Shown here: positions 26,978 to 36,770 of the stretch, one piece after another
How positions within the stretch are numbered: the first letter of the stretch is position 1
Layout of the letters: the number at the start of each line of letters is the position of its first letter
Assembly (NCBI RefSeq): GCF_000513095.1
Contig: NZ_BAUT01000028.1
Location: 1 to 47,658 of the forward strand
Reading direction: 5' to 3'
DNA from: Halalkalibacter wakoensis JCM 9140
GTDB taxonomy: Bacteria; Bacillota; Bacilli; Bacillales; Bacillaceae_D
DNA: 47,658 bases
The notes under the pieces: generated by a model
Database searches by the model: none
The model's input: the letters and a program-made list of their open reading frames with translations, nothing else
What the model was told of the DNA's origin: nothing
Program-made: the position numbers and the translations under genes

Positions 26978-28612
26978 ATGATTTCATTTCAAAGTGGTGA
27001 CAGTAAAAGGTATTTACAAAAGCCGAAAACGAAGCTTAACTTGAAATTGAAAATGACATTTTTGATGGCTTTGCTAATTATTGGAATGTTTTCGATTGTC
27101 GGAGTCTTTCTTCAGTATTTCCTTTCGGATACTGTGGAAACGCAACTAGGTGAAAGGGCGTTGAGTGTTGCTGAAAGTGTGGCCCAAATACCTGAGTTAA
27201 AGGATGCATTTCGTTTAGATGATCCTGCGGAAGTGATCCAACCCCTTATTCTTCCTATCAAGGAAGCATCTGGGGCGGAATTCATCGTTGTTGGAAATAC
27301 TGATGAGATACGTTATGCCCATCCGAATCAAGAACAGATAGGAAAAAGGATGGTCGGAGAAGACAATGACCGTGCTCTTCTTTATGGTGAATCATACGTC
27401 TCAAAAGCTGTCGGTTCTTTAGGACAATCCATCCGAGGCAAAGTACCGGTACTTTCAGAGGATGGCGAAATCATTGGAGTAGTTTCAGTTGGGTTTTTAA
27501 ATGAAGATGTTCAAAGTATTATAAGGAATTACAGTCAAGAACTGTGGTTTGTTCTTTTAATGATCGTTGGAGTAGGCATCATTGGTGCCGTATTGATAGC
27601 TAGATATATTAAAAAATTGCTATTTGGATTAGAGCCTGAAGAGATTTCGCACCTTCTCTTACAAAAAGAAACGATTTTGCAATCAACACACGAAGGAATT
27701 ATTGCTGTCAACAAAGATGGTGCCATTACCATGCTAAATACGGCGGCAAAGCGCTTGTTATCGAGTGACGAAAATGAAACGTTTATTGGAAGGCCAATTT
27801 TGGAGGTTCTTCCCAATTCAAAACTGTATGAAGTCCTTGAACAAGGAAAGAGTCAGTACAACAAAGAATTGTTGATTGGAAATCATATTGTTCTTGTCAA
27901 TCGTGTTCCTATTTTTTATGAAGGTACATTAATTGGAGCTGTGTCAACGTTTCGAAACAAAACAGAAATTGAGAAACTGACAAAAGAATTAACGAGGGTC
28001 AAGCAGTATGCCGATGCCTTGCGTGCACAAACGCATGAATTCTCTAACAAGATGTATACGATTCTGGGCCTCATTCAACTAGAGAGACACGAAGAAGCTG
28101 TTGATTTTATTCGTAGAGAAAGTAACATTCAACAAAAATGGATCCGCTTCTTAGTGGAAAAGGTACCAGATCCATTAATCAATGCGATTTTGTTAGGCAA
28201 GTTAAATCAAGCAAATGAGCAACGTGTTCAGCTTACAATTAATCCTGAAAGCAAAATGATGTGTCGCTTATCTGATCAGAAACGAGATGCGTTAGTAACG
28301 GTTCTTGGTAATCTTCTCAATAACGCAATCGAAGAAGTGAAGAGTCATCCTGAAACAGAGCGAGAAGTATCTCTTTTCTTCACTGATATTGGTGATGAAG
28401 TGTTATTTGAAATTGAAGATGCAGGTAAAGGAGTACCTAGAGAGCTTGAATTAGAAATTTTTAAAATGGGTTTCTCAACAAAAGAAGGCACACATCGTGG
28501 GGTCGGTTTGGCGTTAACAAAGCAAATCCTTGAGGAAATTGGGGGAGACATTTTCTTAGAAGAGAGTGAATTAGGCGGTGCTTGTTTTGTTGTAACCATT
28601 CCAAAAGAGTAG
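26978..28612 (+). CDS. citS: CitS/DcuS-family sensor histidine kinase
   Basis: A 544-residue kinase of the CitA/DcuS class. TM1 is at about 26-46, an extracellular single-Cache sensor at about 50-185 (EFIVVGNTDEIRYAHPN, GKVPVLSEDGEIIGVVSVG), TM2 at about 187-208, and a PAS domain at about 225-330 (GIIAVNKDGAITMLNTAA). The phospho-acceptor box is AQTHEFSNKMYTILGLIQL and the ATPase motifs are NLLNNAIEEV, DAGKGVP and GVGLALTKQI. This class senses citrate or C4-dicarboxylates. The downstream citM-type transporter favours citrate; DctS/MalK-like sensing is the alternative. AAGGAG lies before the ATG. The partner regulator follows after 18 bases. Confidence 0.85.
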   Translation: MISFQSGDSKRYLQKPKTKLNLKLKMTFLMALLIIGMFSIVGVFLQYFLSDTVETQLGERALSVAESVAQIPELKDAFRLDDPAEVIQPLILPIKEASGAEFIVVGNTDEIRYAHPNQEQIGKRMVGEDNDRALLYGESYVSKAVGSLGQSIRGKVPVLSEDGEIIGVVSVGFLNEDVQSIIRNYSQELWFVLLMIVGVGIIGAVLIARYIKKLLFGLEPEEISHLLLQKETILQSTHEGIIAVNKDGAITMLNTAAKRLLSSDENETFIGRPILEVLPNSKLYEVLEQGKSQYNKELLIGNHIVLVNRVPIFYEGTLIGAVSTFRNKTEIEKLTKELTRVKQYADALRAQTHEFSNKMYTILGLIQLERHEEAVDFIRRESNIQQKWIRFLVEKVPDPLINAILLGKLNQANEQRVQLTINPESKMMCRLSDQKRDALVTVLGNLLNNAIEEVKSHPETEREVSLFFTDIGDEVLFEIEDAGKGVPRELELEIFKMGFSTKEGTHRGVGLALTKQILEEIGGDIFLEESELGGACFVVTIPKE

Positions 28613-28630
28613 AAAAGGAGGATGAAAGAA

Positions 28631-29341
28631 ATGGGGGAAGTTTTTCAAGTATTAATAGTAGAAGACGACTTTCGGGTTGCTGAAATTACGAGACAGTTTG
28701 TTGAGAAAGTCGATGGATTTAGAGTTATTGAAACAGTGAAAACAGGAGAAGAAGCACTTCAATCTTTGCATGACTCGAGGCGACTACCAGATCTTATCCT
28801 ATTAGACGTATACATTCCTGATGTCCAAGGCTTAGAACTTTTTTGGAAGATTCGTCATGATTATCGAATGATTGACGTGATCATGATGACTGCGGCAAAA
28901 GAAGTTACAACGATTAAAGAAGCGCTAAGTGGTGGAATATTCGACTATATGGTAAAACCGGTAGACTTTTCACGTTTTAAACAAACGCTTGAACAATATT
29001 ATGATCAGAGAATGATGACGCTAACTTCTAAGGAAACGATGGAACAGGAGGAAATTGACCTTCTAACAAGATTCTCCACTGAGCGTAGTCCTGCAGCTAC
29101 AGTTGAATTACAACATGATTTGCCAAAAGGCATTGATCGTCTTACGTTAAATAAAATCAAAAATATTATGGGAAACCATCGTGAAGATGGGTTAACCGCT
29201 GTTCAGGTAGGAATCCAAATTGGAGCAAGCCGATCAACAGCAAGACGATATTTAGAGTACTTAGTCTCTGTTAAAGAATTACTAGCGGAGCAGAAATACG
29301 GAGACGTAGGACGGCCGGAGCGGCGTTACCTAGTAAAGTAA
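28631..29341 (+). CDS. citT: CitT/DcuR-family response regulator
   Basis: A 236-residue regulator. The receiver has VEDDFRVAE, phospho-acceptor Asp in LILLDVYIPDVQG, and YMVKPVDFSRF. The C-terminal half holds a winged-helix/HTH region (GLTAVQVGIQIGASRSTARRYLEYLV) and the typical end YGDVGRPERRYLV. AAAGGAGG overlaps the ATG at 28622 with no spacing, but stands nine bases before the ATG at 28631, which I take as the start. It should activate the transporter gene 290 bases downstream. Confidence 0.85.
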   Translation: MGEVFQVLIVEDDFRVAEITRQFVEKVDGFRVIETVKTGEEALQSLHDSRRLPDLILLDVYIPDVQGLELFWKIRHDYRMIDVIMMTAAKEVTTIKEALSGGIFDYMVKPVDFSRFKQTLEQYYDQRMMTLTSKETMEQEEIDLLTRFSTERSPAATVELQHDLPKGIDRLTLNKIKNIMGNHREDGLTAVQVGIQIGASRSTARRYLEYLVSVKELLAEQKYGDVGRPERRYLVK

Positions 29342-29486
29342 CCTAGACAACCCTCTAGTGACCTCGTCACCTCCTGTTTGAAGATTCATAGCCCATTGGA
29401 TACGAGGTTTTTAGGATAATGAAAAAATGAACAAAATGAACATAATTGATTTAATGATCATTATTTATATTATAATCAAAAACTTC

Positions 29487-29543
29487 ATCTCTCTTTTCAA
29501 GCATGGTACATTTCTATTTATAGAAAAGTTTGAAAAGAGAGAT
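29487..29543 (+). promoter_or_regulatory. large inverted repeat upstream of citM
   Basis: ATCTCTCTTTTCAA (29487-29500) and TTGAAAAGAGAGAT (29530-29543), 14 perfect pairs around a 29-base spacer that itself holds TTTCTA/TAGAAA. Followed by ATTTTAG. Either the terminator of citST or a two-site operator for the CitT-like regulator. Confidence 0.45.
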
Positions 29544-29567
29544 ATTTTAGTTTGCTTAGAATTAAAA

Positions 29568-29581
29568 TGTATCCGCTTTCA
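29568..29581 (-). promoter_or_regulatory. cre site (CcpA) upstream of citM
   Basis: On the minus strand TGAAAGCGGATACA matches the cre consensus TGWAANCGNTNWCA at 13 of 14 positions, 53 bases before the start codon. Catabolite repression of citM through CcpA is known in B. subtilis. Confidence 0.65.
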
Positions 29582-29633
29582 AAAGGGCTATTTTTCAAGC
29601 AAACGTTTATTTAAAATGAAAGGGGAGATATAA

Positions 29634-30952
29634 ATGCTGAGTATCATTGGTTTAGCTACGATTCTCACGATTGTCTTTTTATTATTAAGTGGAAGAATTA
29701 CTCCGATTATCGGTCTTGTAATAGTCCCGATTATAGGAGCGTTATTAGCAGGATTTGGGTTTGCAGAAATTGGTGTGTTGTTTGGTGAAGGTATAGATCG
29801 AGTTATTAATGTTGTGATTATGTTCATCTTTGCGATTCTCTTCTTTGGAGTTATGCAAGATGCGGGATTGTTTGACCCTATTATTAATAAGATGATTGCC
29901 ATTTCAAGAGGAGATGTTATTGCCGTTGCTGTTGGTACAGTGATTATTGGTGCGATCGCTCACCTTGATGGGTCTGGTGCATCGACATTTTTGATTACCA
30001 TTCCTGCACTTCTACCGTTATATAAAAGGTTAAAAATGAATCCTTATTTGTTGCTTTTATTAGTCGGGTTGAGTGCAAGTATTATGAACATGGTTCCGTG
30101 GGGAGGTCCTCTTGGAAGAACGGCTGCCGTCCTTGGGGTTGATCCTACAGAGTTATGGAGACCACTTATTCCGGTACAAATTATCGCTCTTATTCTATTA
30201 GTTGCTTTGGCCGTGGTTTTAGGGATACGAGAAAAAAGAAAAATTGCAAAGCTGAATGAATCAGATCAGGCTAATCAAGAAGCGGCTGCCACTGTTGATA
30301 TGGCTGAAAAAGATATGGGCAAGAGAGATGATTCACTTTTACGACCGAAGCTTTTATGGGCTAATTTATTGTTAACACTAGGTGTTATTACGATGTTAGT
30401 GTGGGGAATTATTCCTGCTGGTTTTGTTTTTATGATTAGTTTGAGCATTGCATTGATCATGAATTACCCTAAAGTAGATGAGCAGATGGAGCGCATCAAA
30501 GCACATGCACCTAATGCTCTGTTAATGGCTGCTATTATTCTAGCTGCTGGATCATTTCTAGGAATTTTGGACGGAACAGGAATGTTACAATCTCTGGCGA
30601 CTGATCTTGTATTGTTTTTGCCAGCGTTTATTGTTCCTTACTTACATCTTGTTATAGGGTTCCTTGGTGTTCCTTTCGAGCTCGTTTTAAGTACGGATGC
30701 TTATTATTTTGCTCTTGTTCCTGTAGTCGAGCAAATCGTATCTGGTTACGGGGTGGAATCAACCTCTGCAGCTTATGCGATGGTCATTGGTAATATTATT
30801 GGGACGTTTATTAGCCGTTTTCACCTGCACTTTGGTTAGCATTGGGTCTTGCAGGGTTAGAAATGGGGAAACATATTCGCTACTCGTTTATGTGGGTGTG
30901 GGGCTTTAGTATTGTGCTCATTATAGCGGCTATGTTAATTGGAGTTATTTAA
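29634..30952 (+). pseudogene. citM: CitMHS-family citrate-metal transporter, frameshift near the 3' end
   Basis: A multi-helix transporter of the CitM/CitH family (Mg- or Ca-citrate/H+ symport). Seen: GRITPIIGLVIVPIIGALLAGF, HLDGSGASTFLITIPALLPLY, MNMVPWGGPLGRTAAVLGVDP, LGILDGTGMLQS, LGVPFELVLSTDAYYFALVP. The frame ends early at 30837-30839 after GTFISRFHLHFG. Adding one base near 30813-30816 restores a family-like end (SPFSPALWLALGLAGLEMG, then a last helix ending AAMLIGVI) with a stop at 30950-30952, total about 439 residues. As read, the last helix is lost. GGGGAG precedes the ATG. It sits behind citST and a cre site. Confidence 0.85.
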
Positions 30953-30964
30953 AGTAATTTAGTG

Positions 30965-30996
30965 GAAGGAGGTTGCTTAGGCAGCCTTCTTTTTTG
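30965..30996 (+). terminator. terminator after citM
   Basis: GAAGG-AG-GTTGC and GCAGC-CTTC form an interrupted nine-pair stem, followed by TTTTTT. Confidence 0.75.
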
Positions 30997-31111
30997 TGTG
31001 GAGATGATCGCCGACATAGAGAGTATGATTCGAGGTTCAAAAACTTTAATTGAAAACAGGAAAGAACTGACATATAATGGGTTATCTTTATAGTGTGAAG
31101 GAGGTAATCGG

Positions 31112-32821
31112 TTGTTAGCCCGATTTTTTTCTTATTATAAACCTTATAAATTTTTATTTATATTAGACTTTTCTTGTGCTGTTTTAGTAGGTTTGTTAGA
31201 GCTGGCCTTTCCGCTCGCTGTCAATCAAGTCATTGACCGTCTATTACCGGAAGGGAACTGGACCGTTATTTTATGGGCTTGTATGGGCTTGTTAGCTATA
31301 TATTTATTGAATACAGGATTGCACTATGTTGTGACGTATTGGGGGCATATGCTGGGGATTAACATTGAAACCGATATGCGCAGGAAGTTGTTTAAGCATA
31401 TGCAGAAACTATCATTTGGCTATTATGATAACAACAAAACAGGGCATTCCATTTCAAGGTTGACGAAAGATTTAGAGGAGATTGGAGAAGTCGCTCACCA
31501 CGGACCAGAGGATGTTTTCGTTGCGGTTATGACACTAGTAGGTTCGTTTGTCCTGATGCTGACAATCAACTGGAAGTTAGCGATTATATCGTTTATTGTT
31601 ATCCCGCTTTTAACTTATCTAGCAATCTATTTTAATAAAAAAATGACAGGAACGTTTCGTAAGATGTTCAATGATGTTGCTGATATCAATGCAAGAGTGG
31701 AAGATAGCATTGGAGGCATTCGTGTTGTTCAAGCATTCGCCAATGAAAAACATGAGCAAAAACAGTTTGCGGTGAACAATGAACGTTATCGTACGACAAA
31801 ATTGCAATCTTATAAGATTATGGCTCAAAATGTAACGGCAAACTATATGATGATGCGGATTATCACTTTATTTACTCTCCTTTTTGGGACGTTTTTTGTC
31901 ATTCGAGGAGAGTTAACAAATGGGGAATTTGTAGCGTTTATTTTATTAGCAAATATTTTACTTGGTCCGATTCAAAAAATTAATGCTGTTATTGAAAGTT
32001 ATCCAAAAGGGATAGCTGGATTTAAACGCTATTGTGAAATTTTGGATACCCATCCTGATATTACAGAATCATCTAATGCAAAACATGTAGAGTTATCCGG
32101 TGCCATCACGTACGACCATGTTTCGTTTGGATATGAAGGGCAGGAAAAGGTTTTAAACAATATTTCGTTATCGATTTGTGCGGGTGAAACGATCGCGTTT
32201 GTTGGTCCTTCTGGCGCTGGAAAAACTACGCTTTGTAGCTTGCTTCCTCGTTTCTATGAAGCAGATGAGGGGACCATAACAATCGATAGCGTTAATATAC
32301 GAGATATGAAACTAGATTCGTTACGAAGTCAAATTGGGATCGTTCAACAAGATGTATTTCTTTTCTCTGGTACGATTCGAGAAAATATTATGTATGGAAA
32401 ATTAGATGCAAGTGACGAGGAGATTTTGGATGCGGCTAAACGTGCACAACTTGAGGAGTTTATTCACACGCAGCCAGAGGGTCTAGACACCGTTATAGGG
32501 GAACGAGGGGTAAAGCTCTCCGGTGGGCAAAAGCAAAGGCTTGCGATTGCAAGAATGTTCTTGAAAAATCCGCCTATTCTTATTCTTGATGAAGCAACGT
32601 CTGCCCTTGATACAGAGACAGAAGTAGCGATTCAGCAGGCTTTAGCAGAACTATCTAAAGGGCGTACAACACTAGTGATTGCGCACAGGTTAGCAACGAT
32701 TAAAAATGCAGACCGGATTATGGTTGTGACGAAAAAGGGAATTACCGAACAAGGAAAGCATGAAGAGTTAATTGAAGCAGGGGGCATTTACAGTAGATTG
32801 CATTATGCTCAGTTTGGATAA
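31112..32821 (+). CDS. ABC exporter half-transporter (MsbA/BmrA-like)
   Basis: A 569-residue fusion of a six-helix exporter domain (about 1-310) and an ATP-binding domain (about 330-569). ATPase motifs: Walker A GPSGAGKTTL, Q-loop GIVQQDVFLFSGTIRENI, signature LSGGQKQRLAIARM, Walker B PILILDEATSALD, and H-loop VIAHRLATI. It uses a TTG start at 31112 after AAGGAGG. Such half-transporters work as homodimers or as pairs; no partner gene adjoins it, so a homodimer is likely. The substrate (lipid or drug) cannot be told from sequence. Confidence 0.88.
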   Translation: MLARFFSYYKPYKFLFILDFSCAVLVGLLELAFPLAVNQVIDRLLPEGNWTVILWACMGLLAIYLLNTGLHYVVTYWGHMLGINIETDMRRKLFKHMQKLSFGYYDNNKTGHSISRLTKDLEEIGEVAHHGPEDVFVAVMTLVGSFVLMLTINWKLAIISFIVIPLLTYLAIYFNKKMTGTFRKMFNDVADINARVEDSIGGIRVVQAFANEKHEQKQFAVNNERYRTTKLQSYKIMAQNVTANYMMMRIITLFTLLFGTFFVIRGELTNGEFVAFILLANILLGPIQKINAVIESYPKGIAGFKRYCEILDTHPDITESSNAKHVELSGAITYDHVSFGYEGQEKVLNNISLSICAGETIAFVGPSGAGKTTLCSLLPRFYEADEGTITIDSVNIRDMKLDSLRSQIGIVQQDVFLFSGTIRENIMYGKLDASDEEILDAAKRAQLEEFIHTQPEGLDTVIGERGVKLSGGQKQRLAIARMFLKNPPILILDEATSALDTETEVAIQQALAELSKGRTTLVIAHRLATIKNADRIMVVTKKGITEQGKHEELIEAGGIYSRLHYAQFG

Positions 32822-32863
32822 AAGAGACCTGTCTTTATATTGGTTAAAGAGGAACTCTTACAT

Positions 32864-32899
32864 AAAAGTCGCAATGGTGTTGATACCATTGCGACTTTT
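32864..32899. terminator. bidirectional terminator between the ABC exporter and SMP-30 genes
   Basis: AAAAGTCGCAATGGT (32864-32878) and ACCATTGCGACTTTT (32885-32899), 15 perfect pairs, with T-tracts built into both arms. It serves the two converging genes. Confidence 0.85.
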
Positions 32900-32923
32900 C
32901 GTGGTAAACCTGGAAAGACTATT

Positions 32924-33802
32924 CTATGAATGAAACAAATATGGAGCAATCCCCTTAACGGGCAATTTACATTTAAAAAGACTGCCTGAAAGTGGGTATT
33001 CTTCAAGTTCGATCTCATTCATTCCAACTCTTGCCGTTGTAATATACAGTTCATCCAGATGCTTGCCGCCAAACGTACAAGACGTTACATTTTTCGCGGG
33101 AATTGGAATTTCGTCAAGCTGTTTCGCTGTCTGTGGATTCCAACGAGTGATTCGACTTCCGCCCCAATGGGCAATCCAAAGCATCCCTTCTTCATCAATC
33201 GTCATCCCATCAGGGTAGCCCATTTCTGGTGGGATTTTAATGACTTGATTCGTCGATGTAATATCGCCGGTTGTGGAATCGAAACGAAACACTTTTACTT
33301 CGCGTGTCGGTGTATCGATATAGTACATATATGTTTGATCAGGACTCCAAGCTAATCCGTTAGAGATGGTAACCGGGGATAGCATTTTTTTAATATTGCC
33401 CGTTGAATCAAGTCGGTACAAAGAACCTTGTTCTTTTTCTTCGTTAAGTGACATCGTACCTGCCCAAAAACGTCCTGCTGGATCACACTTTCCGTCATTA
33501 AAGCGATTGTTGGGGAGTGTATGCTCGGGATCGGCAAGTTTTGTTTTTTCTTCTGTAAGTAAGCTGTAATGGTATATACCATTTTTCATAGCGAGCAAAA
33601 GATTCCCTGATTCAGTGAGGACGCAGGCTCCAATATACTGGTCAAATACACGTGTAGTCATTTGATTGTCGTGGGGCTGATAAATATGTAATTGCTTCTC
33701 AAGAATATCCACCCAAAACAGCCGCTGATTTGCTTCATCCCAATGTGGCCCCTCACCTAAAGTCGCTTTCGCATCATATGCCACTTCTACCTTAAAAGAC
33801 AT
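32924..33802 (-). CDS. SMP-30/gluconolactonase family lactonase (regucalcin-like)
   Basis: A 292-residue six-bladed beta-propeller of the SMP-30/Gnl/LRE family. The metal-binding residues are visible: Glu in ATLGEGPHWD near residue 17, NRFNDGKCDPAGRFWAG near 98, TISNGLAWSPD near 145 (Asn) and GYPDGMTIDEEG near 195 (Asp). Members hydrolyse sugar lactones such as gluconolactone or xylonolactone. AAGGAGGAG precedes the ATG. No sugar-acid genes adjoin it, so the physiological lactone is unknown. Confidence 0.85.
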   Translation of the reverse strand: MSFKVEVAYDAKATLGEGPHWDEANQRLFWVDILEKQLHIYQPHDNQMTTRVFDQYIGACVLTESGNLLLAMKNGIYHYSLLTEEKTKLADPEHTLPNNRFNDGKCDPAGRFWAGTMSLNEEKEQGSLYRLDSTGNIKKMLSPVTISNGLAWSPDQTYMYYIDTPTREVKVFRFDSTTGDITSTNQVIKIPPEMGYPDGMTIDEEGMLWIAHWGGSRITRWNPQTAKQLDEIPIPAKNVTSCTFGGKHLDELYITTARVGMNEIELEEYPLSGSLFKCKLPVKGIAPYLFHS

Positions 33803-33956
33803 TAAGACTCCTCCTTCACTTTCTTTATATTGATCTTATCATTTATTGATACGGTTATATATGTTTCCCCTTTGAGGCAGTCTGACTAGTAAAGAAAAAG
33901 AGAATTCGATACACTACATAGTAGGTGGAAAATGTTACAGATTGTGAGGAGAGATC

Positions 33957-34639
33957 ATGAGCGAAACTATACAAGCTACACAGTCTAAAGAAGCAAAAGT
34001 GCTTATTGTCACTTCAGTTTCAGCAGAAAAAGAAGCTATTGAAAAAGGATTGAATGGAGCTTCTAGCTTTGATGTAGTCGTTTCAGGAGTAGGACAAGCT
34101 GCTGCGGCATCAGCAACCGCAACGGCACTTGCTACTAAAACGTATAAATATGTGATAAATGCGGGAATTGCTGGTGGTTTTGAAGGAAGGGCGGATCTTG
34201 GTGCAATCGTGCTTTCAAACAGGATTGTCGCGGCGGACTTAGGAGCAGAGTCTAAGGAAGGATTTCTTAGTATAGAAAGTTTGAAGCTAGGTGTATCCTC
34301 TATCGGTGCTGATCGTGATACTGTTCTTAACTTGGAAACAGCAGCTCAAAAGGTTGGATTATCTGTTAGCAAAGGGACTATTTTAACGTTATCAACTGTA
34401 ACTGGAACAAGCGAGACCGCAGATGAGTTGCGAACAAGGATCCCTGATGCTATAGCTGAAGGATGGAGGGATTTGGTGTAGCAGAAGCGGCCAGACAGCA
34501 CCAAGTACCAGTCATTGAAGTTCGTTCCATTTCGAATAAAGTTGGTCCGCGAGACCGTGATTCTTGGCGTATTAAAGAAGCGCTTGCAGCATTAGAAAGA
34601 ATCAGTTCAATTTTTCCGGAGGTGTTTACATGGAAATAG
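33957..34639 (+). pseudogene. mqnB: futalosine hydrolase, frameshift in the last third
   Basis: A nucleosidase of the futalosine hydrolase type that splits futalosine to DHFL and hypoxanthine in the alternative menaquinone pathway. The N-terminal part has VLIVTSVSAEKEAIEKGL, VSGVGQAAAASATA, YVINAGIAGGF and the middle LSNRIVAADLGAES. The frame ends at 34481 after AIAEGWRDLV. One added base near 34460-34464 restores EGMEGFGVAEAARQH, IEVRSISNKVGPRDRDSWRI and a stop at 34637-34639, overlapping mqnD by ten bases as expected of an operon. Repaired length about 227 residues. The catalytic Glu/Asp region lies in the shifted part. GAGGAGAG precedes the ATG. Confidence 0.85.
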
Positions 34640-35463
34640 CATTTTCTCCTTGTCCGAATGATACGTTTGTTTTTCATGCTTGGGTGCATGGGTTCGTCCC
34701 AGGAGCTCCGAAGCTTGATGTGACGTATGCAGATATTGATAAAACGAATAATTGGGCTGCAGATGGAAAGGGACCTCTTGTTCAAAAGATCTCTTATGCA
34801 GCACTTCCTTATGTATTATCTGATTATGCTTTAATCCCTTGTGGTGGAGCGCTTGGTAGAGGTTGTGGACCATTAGTTTTAACACAGCAAATAGAAGAAG
34901 GTCCGCAGGCGCTATCTGGGAAAAAGGTGGCTGTGCCGAGTGAACGTTCGACGGCTTATTTGTTGTTTCGGTTATGGGCAGCGCAAAATGTACCTGGAGG
35001 GGTTGGCGAAATTGTTGTAATGCCGTTTCATGAAATTATGCCAGCCGTTCAAGACGGGAAAATTGATGCTGGTTTGGTGATACATGAAGCTCGATTTACT
35101 TTTCAAAATTATGGACTTTCCCTGTTAACGGACTTAGGGGAATGGTGGGAGAAGGATACGGGTTTTCCGATTCCACTGGGAGCTATTATTGCTCATCGTT
35201 CTTTAGATAAGGAGGCCATTAGTAAATGGATTAGGGAGTCGGTTGACTATGCATGGTCAAATCCAGATGCTTCAAAGGCGTATATTATGGAACACGCCCA
35301 AGAGTTATCAAGTGATGTGGCAAAATCACATATTGAGCTTTATGTGAATCCATTTACGGCTAATCTTGGAGAAGAAGGGTTTGCCGCTGTTGAATCTCTT
35401 TTAGGGAGAGCGGCAAAGGAAGGACTCGTTCCACAATTTGACTTACGCATGCTAAGGGAATAG
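34630..35463 (+). CDS. mqnD: 1,4-dihydroxy-6-naphthoate synthase
   Basis: A 277-residue MqnD. It has the family's opening IAFSPCPNDTFVFHAWVHG, DIDKTNNWA, KISYAALPYVLSDYALIPCGGALGRGCGPLV, SERSTAYLLFRLWA and GLVIHEARFTFQNYGLSLLTDLGEWWE, in a periplasmic-binding-protein-like fold used as an enzyme. It converts cyclic DHFL to 1,4-dihydroxy-6-naphthoate, a late step of the futalosine route to menaquinone. CCGGAGG precedes the ATG. The upstream partner mqnB overlaps it. mqnA and mqnC are not in the window. Confidence 0.92.
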   Translation: MEIAFSPCPNDTFVFHAWVHGFVPGAPKLDVTYADIDKTNNWAADGKGPLVQKISYAALPYVLSDYALIPCGGALGRGCGPLVLTQQIEEGPQALSGKKVAVPSERSTAYLLFRLWAAQNVPGGVGEIVVMPFHEIMPAVQDGKIDAGLVIHEARFTFQNYGLSLLTDLGEWWEKDTGFPIPLGAIIAHRSLDKEAISKWIRESVDYAWSNPDASKAYIMEHAQELSSDVAKSHIELYVNPFTANLGEEGFAAVESLLGRAAKEGLVPQFDLRMLRE

Positions 35464-35485
35464 GGAATCCTTCCTTGCCTCCTAT

Positions 35486-36685
35486 TTATTGTTCTGTTCC
35501 TTTTGACCGCTTTGCTGCTAGGACAGCTTGTGCCAAATATTGGACATACATCTCATCTCGAACGAGCCATGCGGCATATTGTCGCTTAATATGGCGTTCA
35601 GCTTCTTGGTAAGATGAAAAGTAACTTTCGGTTGATTGATTTTTTTCGAGAACCCACTTTTCGCTTTGTAGCAAATAAATGAAGAACCGGTTATCTTGGT
35701 GATCAACATACAAAGAGCCGGCTTCATTTGCTTTGTTGTTATGCTGGTTTCGAAAAGCATCCATTCGTAATGGTTCAATGGTAAATGGTTCGTCTATATA
35801 TAATTTGTAAGCTTCTTCTGTTATTGTACAACCGGCTGCTTTCGCATGCCCGCCCCCGCCAAAATGATTGGCTACTTCGGAGACATCAATGTGATCATGA
35901 ATCGTCCGAAAGCTTATTTTTTTACTTCCTAAATTTAGAATTGCAATATAATCAAGATGTGGACATTCTTTTCCTAATTCATTCCCTAATTCTGAATGAT
36001 AGGATTCAGCATGGACAATTCCCGCGCAGTGCTCTCCGATAAATGTCTGAACAAGCTCACGTCGTTTTCGTCTAATGTAACGTTCAATTTTTGTTTCTTC
36101 CATATCAAGAATTTTTTCTTCGAATTCATCGAATGAAAATGATTCCTTTTCCTGAAGTCGTTTTACCATTCTCTCTTCAAATTCATCAATTGAAATCATA
36201 AAAAACAAATCGTTCAATCGTTTCGCTTTTAAGGCTTCGTTTTTCTCCCATTCCCATGTGTCCCATAGTCTAACTAACTCGACAAATTCATCAATGGGTT
36301 GCGTTCGTTCTAATTCATTATTTTGGAGCAAGTAGTCATACAAGAGAGAAGTGGCAGAGGCTAGGCGCCCGTCTTCGTATTTTACTGTAATAGTAGCCCA
36401 ACTTGTTTCGTTAAGGTGAAGGGCTGTTTTATGGTGATCAAGTAAGGTCACGTTTCCACCTTTATCAACAAACTCGGTAAGCTTTTTCTCATTTTCACTA
36501 TGTACGGATAGATCTGTAATGAGTAACACATCATCAAGCCTGTCTTTTTCTAAAAAGCGTTCAATTTGAAAGTCCAATCCTTGGACGGAATTATAGCGGA
36601 CATCGACATTTGTTCCAAAAGCAAGCCGAGCTAAAATGCCACAGCCAACTCCATCTAAGTCATTATGAGAGTATAAACGATACAT
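35486..36685 (-). CDS. nrnB: DHH-family nanoRNase/oligoribonuclease NrnB
   Basis: A 399-residue DHH phosphoesterase, the same length as B. subtilis NrnB (YngD). The metal-binding motifs are YSHNDLDGVGCG (residues 4-15), ITDLS, the family signature LLDHHKTAL (about 81-89), and the DHHA1-type end HFGGGGHAKAAGCTI (about 273-287). It degrades very short RNAs, and in some members pAp or cyclic dinucleotide products. AAAGGAGGG precedes the ATG. It converges on mqnD, with no clear terminator between them. Confidence 0.88.
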   Translation of the reverse strand: MYRLYSHNDLDGVGCGILARLAFGTNVDVRYNSVQGLDFQIERFLEKDRLDDVLLITDLSVHSENEKKLTEFVDKGGNVTLLDHHKTALHLNETSWATITVKYEDGRLASATSLLYDYLLQNNELERTQPIDEFVELVRLWDTWEWEKNEALKAKRLNDLFFMISIDEFEERMVKRLQEKESFSFDEFEEKILDMEETKIERYIRRKRRELVQTFIGEHCAGIVHAESYHSELGNELGKECPHLDYIAILNLGSKKISFRTIHDHIDVSEVANHFGGGGHAKAAGCTITEEAYKLYIDEPFTIEPLRMDAFRNQHNNKANEAGSLYVDHQDNRFFIYLLQSEKWVLEKNQSTESYFSSYQEAERHIKRQYAAWLVRDEMYVQYLAQAVLAAKRSKGTEQ

Positions 36686-36770
36686 GGAAAATTCCCTCCT
36701 TTCTACGTAGTATGCCTCAGAAAGAAGGGAATATAGAGGAAAGATATGAAAAAGGAGAGTGTAACGATTA

